The notes below the pieces were generated by a model. It searched no databases and was not told the DNA's origin. It saw only the letters and a list, made by a program, of their open reading frames with translations. 6,637 bases of DNA from an uncultured Flavobacteriales bacterium (GTDB lineage Bacteria; Bacteroidota; Bacteroidia; Flavobacteriales; Crocinitomicaceae), in NCBI GenBank assembly GCA_946479125.1, contig CAMLET010000185.1:1-6637 (forward strand), written 5' to 3'. Position numbers and translations under genes: made by a program. Shown one piece after another: positions 6,363-6,637 of the stretch. Positions within the stretch are counted from its first letter, which is position 1, and each line of letters starts with the position of its first letter.

Positions 6363-6637
6363 TTAGTAAACCGCAATTTTTTGAACGTATTCTTTTCCTT
6401 CAGCTGATAGATGAACTAAATAAACTCCTGGAGTTGAAATGGTAAAGCTTTGTTCAGTTGTTCCTTTTGCAATGATATCTCCTGTACTTGTTGTAATCAT
6501 TACTGCAAGTGTTGCACCTTCTTTAGCTTTGAAAGTGATTTTTCCATTTGCGTTCACAACCTGAACTGGTGATTCGGTTCCTTCTTCAACGCTTAATGGA
6601 TTGTAGATCAATTCCATGTCATCAATCCAAACCTGAT
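6363..6637 (-). CDS. C-terminal end of a T9SS-exported surface protein (cut by window edge)
   Basis: Only the last 90 residues are in the window. The frame is open through the right edge and begins with QVWIDDMELIYNPLS, so the internal methionine at 6617 is most unlikely to be the true start. The WIDDMELIYN stretch resembles the last strand of a jelly-roll or carbohydrate-binding-like domain; a PCMD-type domain is a guess only. The final 70 or so residues match the type A C-terminal sorting domain of the Bacteroidota type IX secretion system: a beta-sandwich pattern with TSTGDIIAKG, then TPGVYLVHLSAEG and the terminal KIAVY. Such proteins cross the outer membrane and are attached to the surface or released, with the sorting domain removed. 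The receptor gene starts only 6 bp after its stop, so the two are probably co-expressed and may cooperate in binding and import. The catalytic or binding role of the missing part cannot be judged. Confidence 0.85.
   Translation of the reverse strand, partial: QVWIDDMELIYNPLSVEEGTESPVQVVNANGKITFKAKEGATLAVMITTSTGDIIAKGTTEQSFTISTPGVYLVHLSAEGKEYVQKIAVY

Noticed and set aside
6363..6617. A complete 84-residue small protein starting at the ATG at 6617.
   Set aside because: The frame continues upstream to the window edge with protein-like sequence (WIDD), and the content is the C-terminal sorting domain of a larger exported protein, so this is an internal methionine.
1..6637. Looked for mobile elements, CRISPR repeats, tRNA or rRNA genes, and defence-type genes.
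   Set aside because: Nearly all of the window is covered by recognisable housekeeping, transport or surface genes in one direction, and the gaps are too short and lack such structures.

Overview
The window looks like chromosomal DNA of an aerobic Bacteroidota bacterium, most likely a member of the Flavobacteriales. Four things point this way. A TonB-dependent receptor carries the Bacteroidota-style N-terminal carboxypeptidase-regulatory-like domain. The neighbouring secreted protein ends in a type IX secretion (T9SS) sorting domain. The succinate dehydrogenase has a fused, di-heme cytochrome b558-type SdhC encoded ahead of SdhA. A promoter-like TAnnTTTG box lies upstream of sdhC. The DNA is AT-rich by eye. 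The genus cannot be fixed from the sequence alone.

All six genes lie on the minus strand, so in transcription order they run from the right end to the left. First is the 3' end of a T9SS-exported protein (6363 to beyond 6637). After 6 bp comes an 804-residue TonB-dependent outer-membrane receptor (3942-6356). After 97 bp comes a membrane-anchored SCO1/SenC copper-chaperone-like protein (3182-3841). After 39 bp comes a FucP/GluP-type sugar:proton symporter of the major facilitator superfamily (1724-3142). A 138-bp intergenic region with promoter-like and operator-like elements follows, then sdhC (620-1585) and, 17 bp on, the first 200 codons of sdhA (1-602). No RNA gene, mobile element or CRISPR array was seen, and no gap between genes exceeds 138 bp.

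The sdhC-sdhA pair is a clear functional unit: a membrane quinone-reducing anchor plus the FAD subunit of complex II, with sdhB expected just beyond the left edge. The secreted protein and receptor are almost certainly co-transcribed and may form a surface binding and uptake pair. The SCO protein and sugar transporter follow in the same direction, but whether they share that transcript or function is uncertain, because a palindrome-containing gap separates the receptor from SCO. No strongly novel system is evident. The points most worth a second look are the roughly 120-residue predicted periplasmic loop in SdhC, two extra hydrophobic segments and a Glu-to-Gln change in the sugar transporter, the receptor/T9SS-protein pair of unknown substrate, and two small clusters of repeat half-sites between genes.
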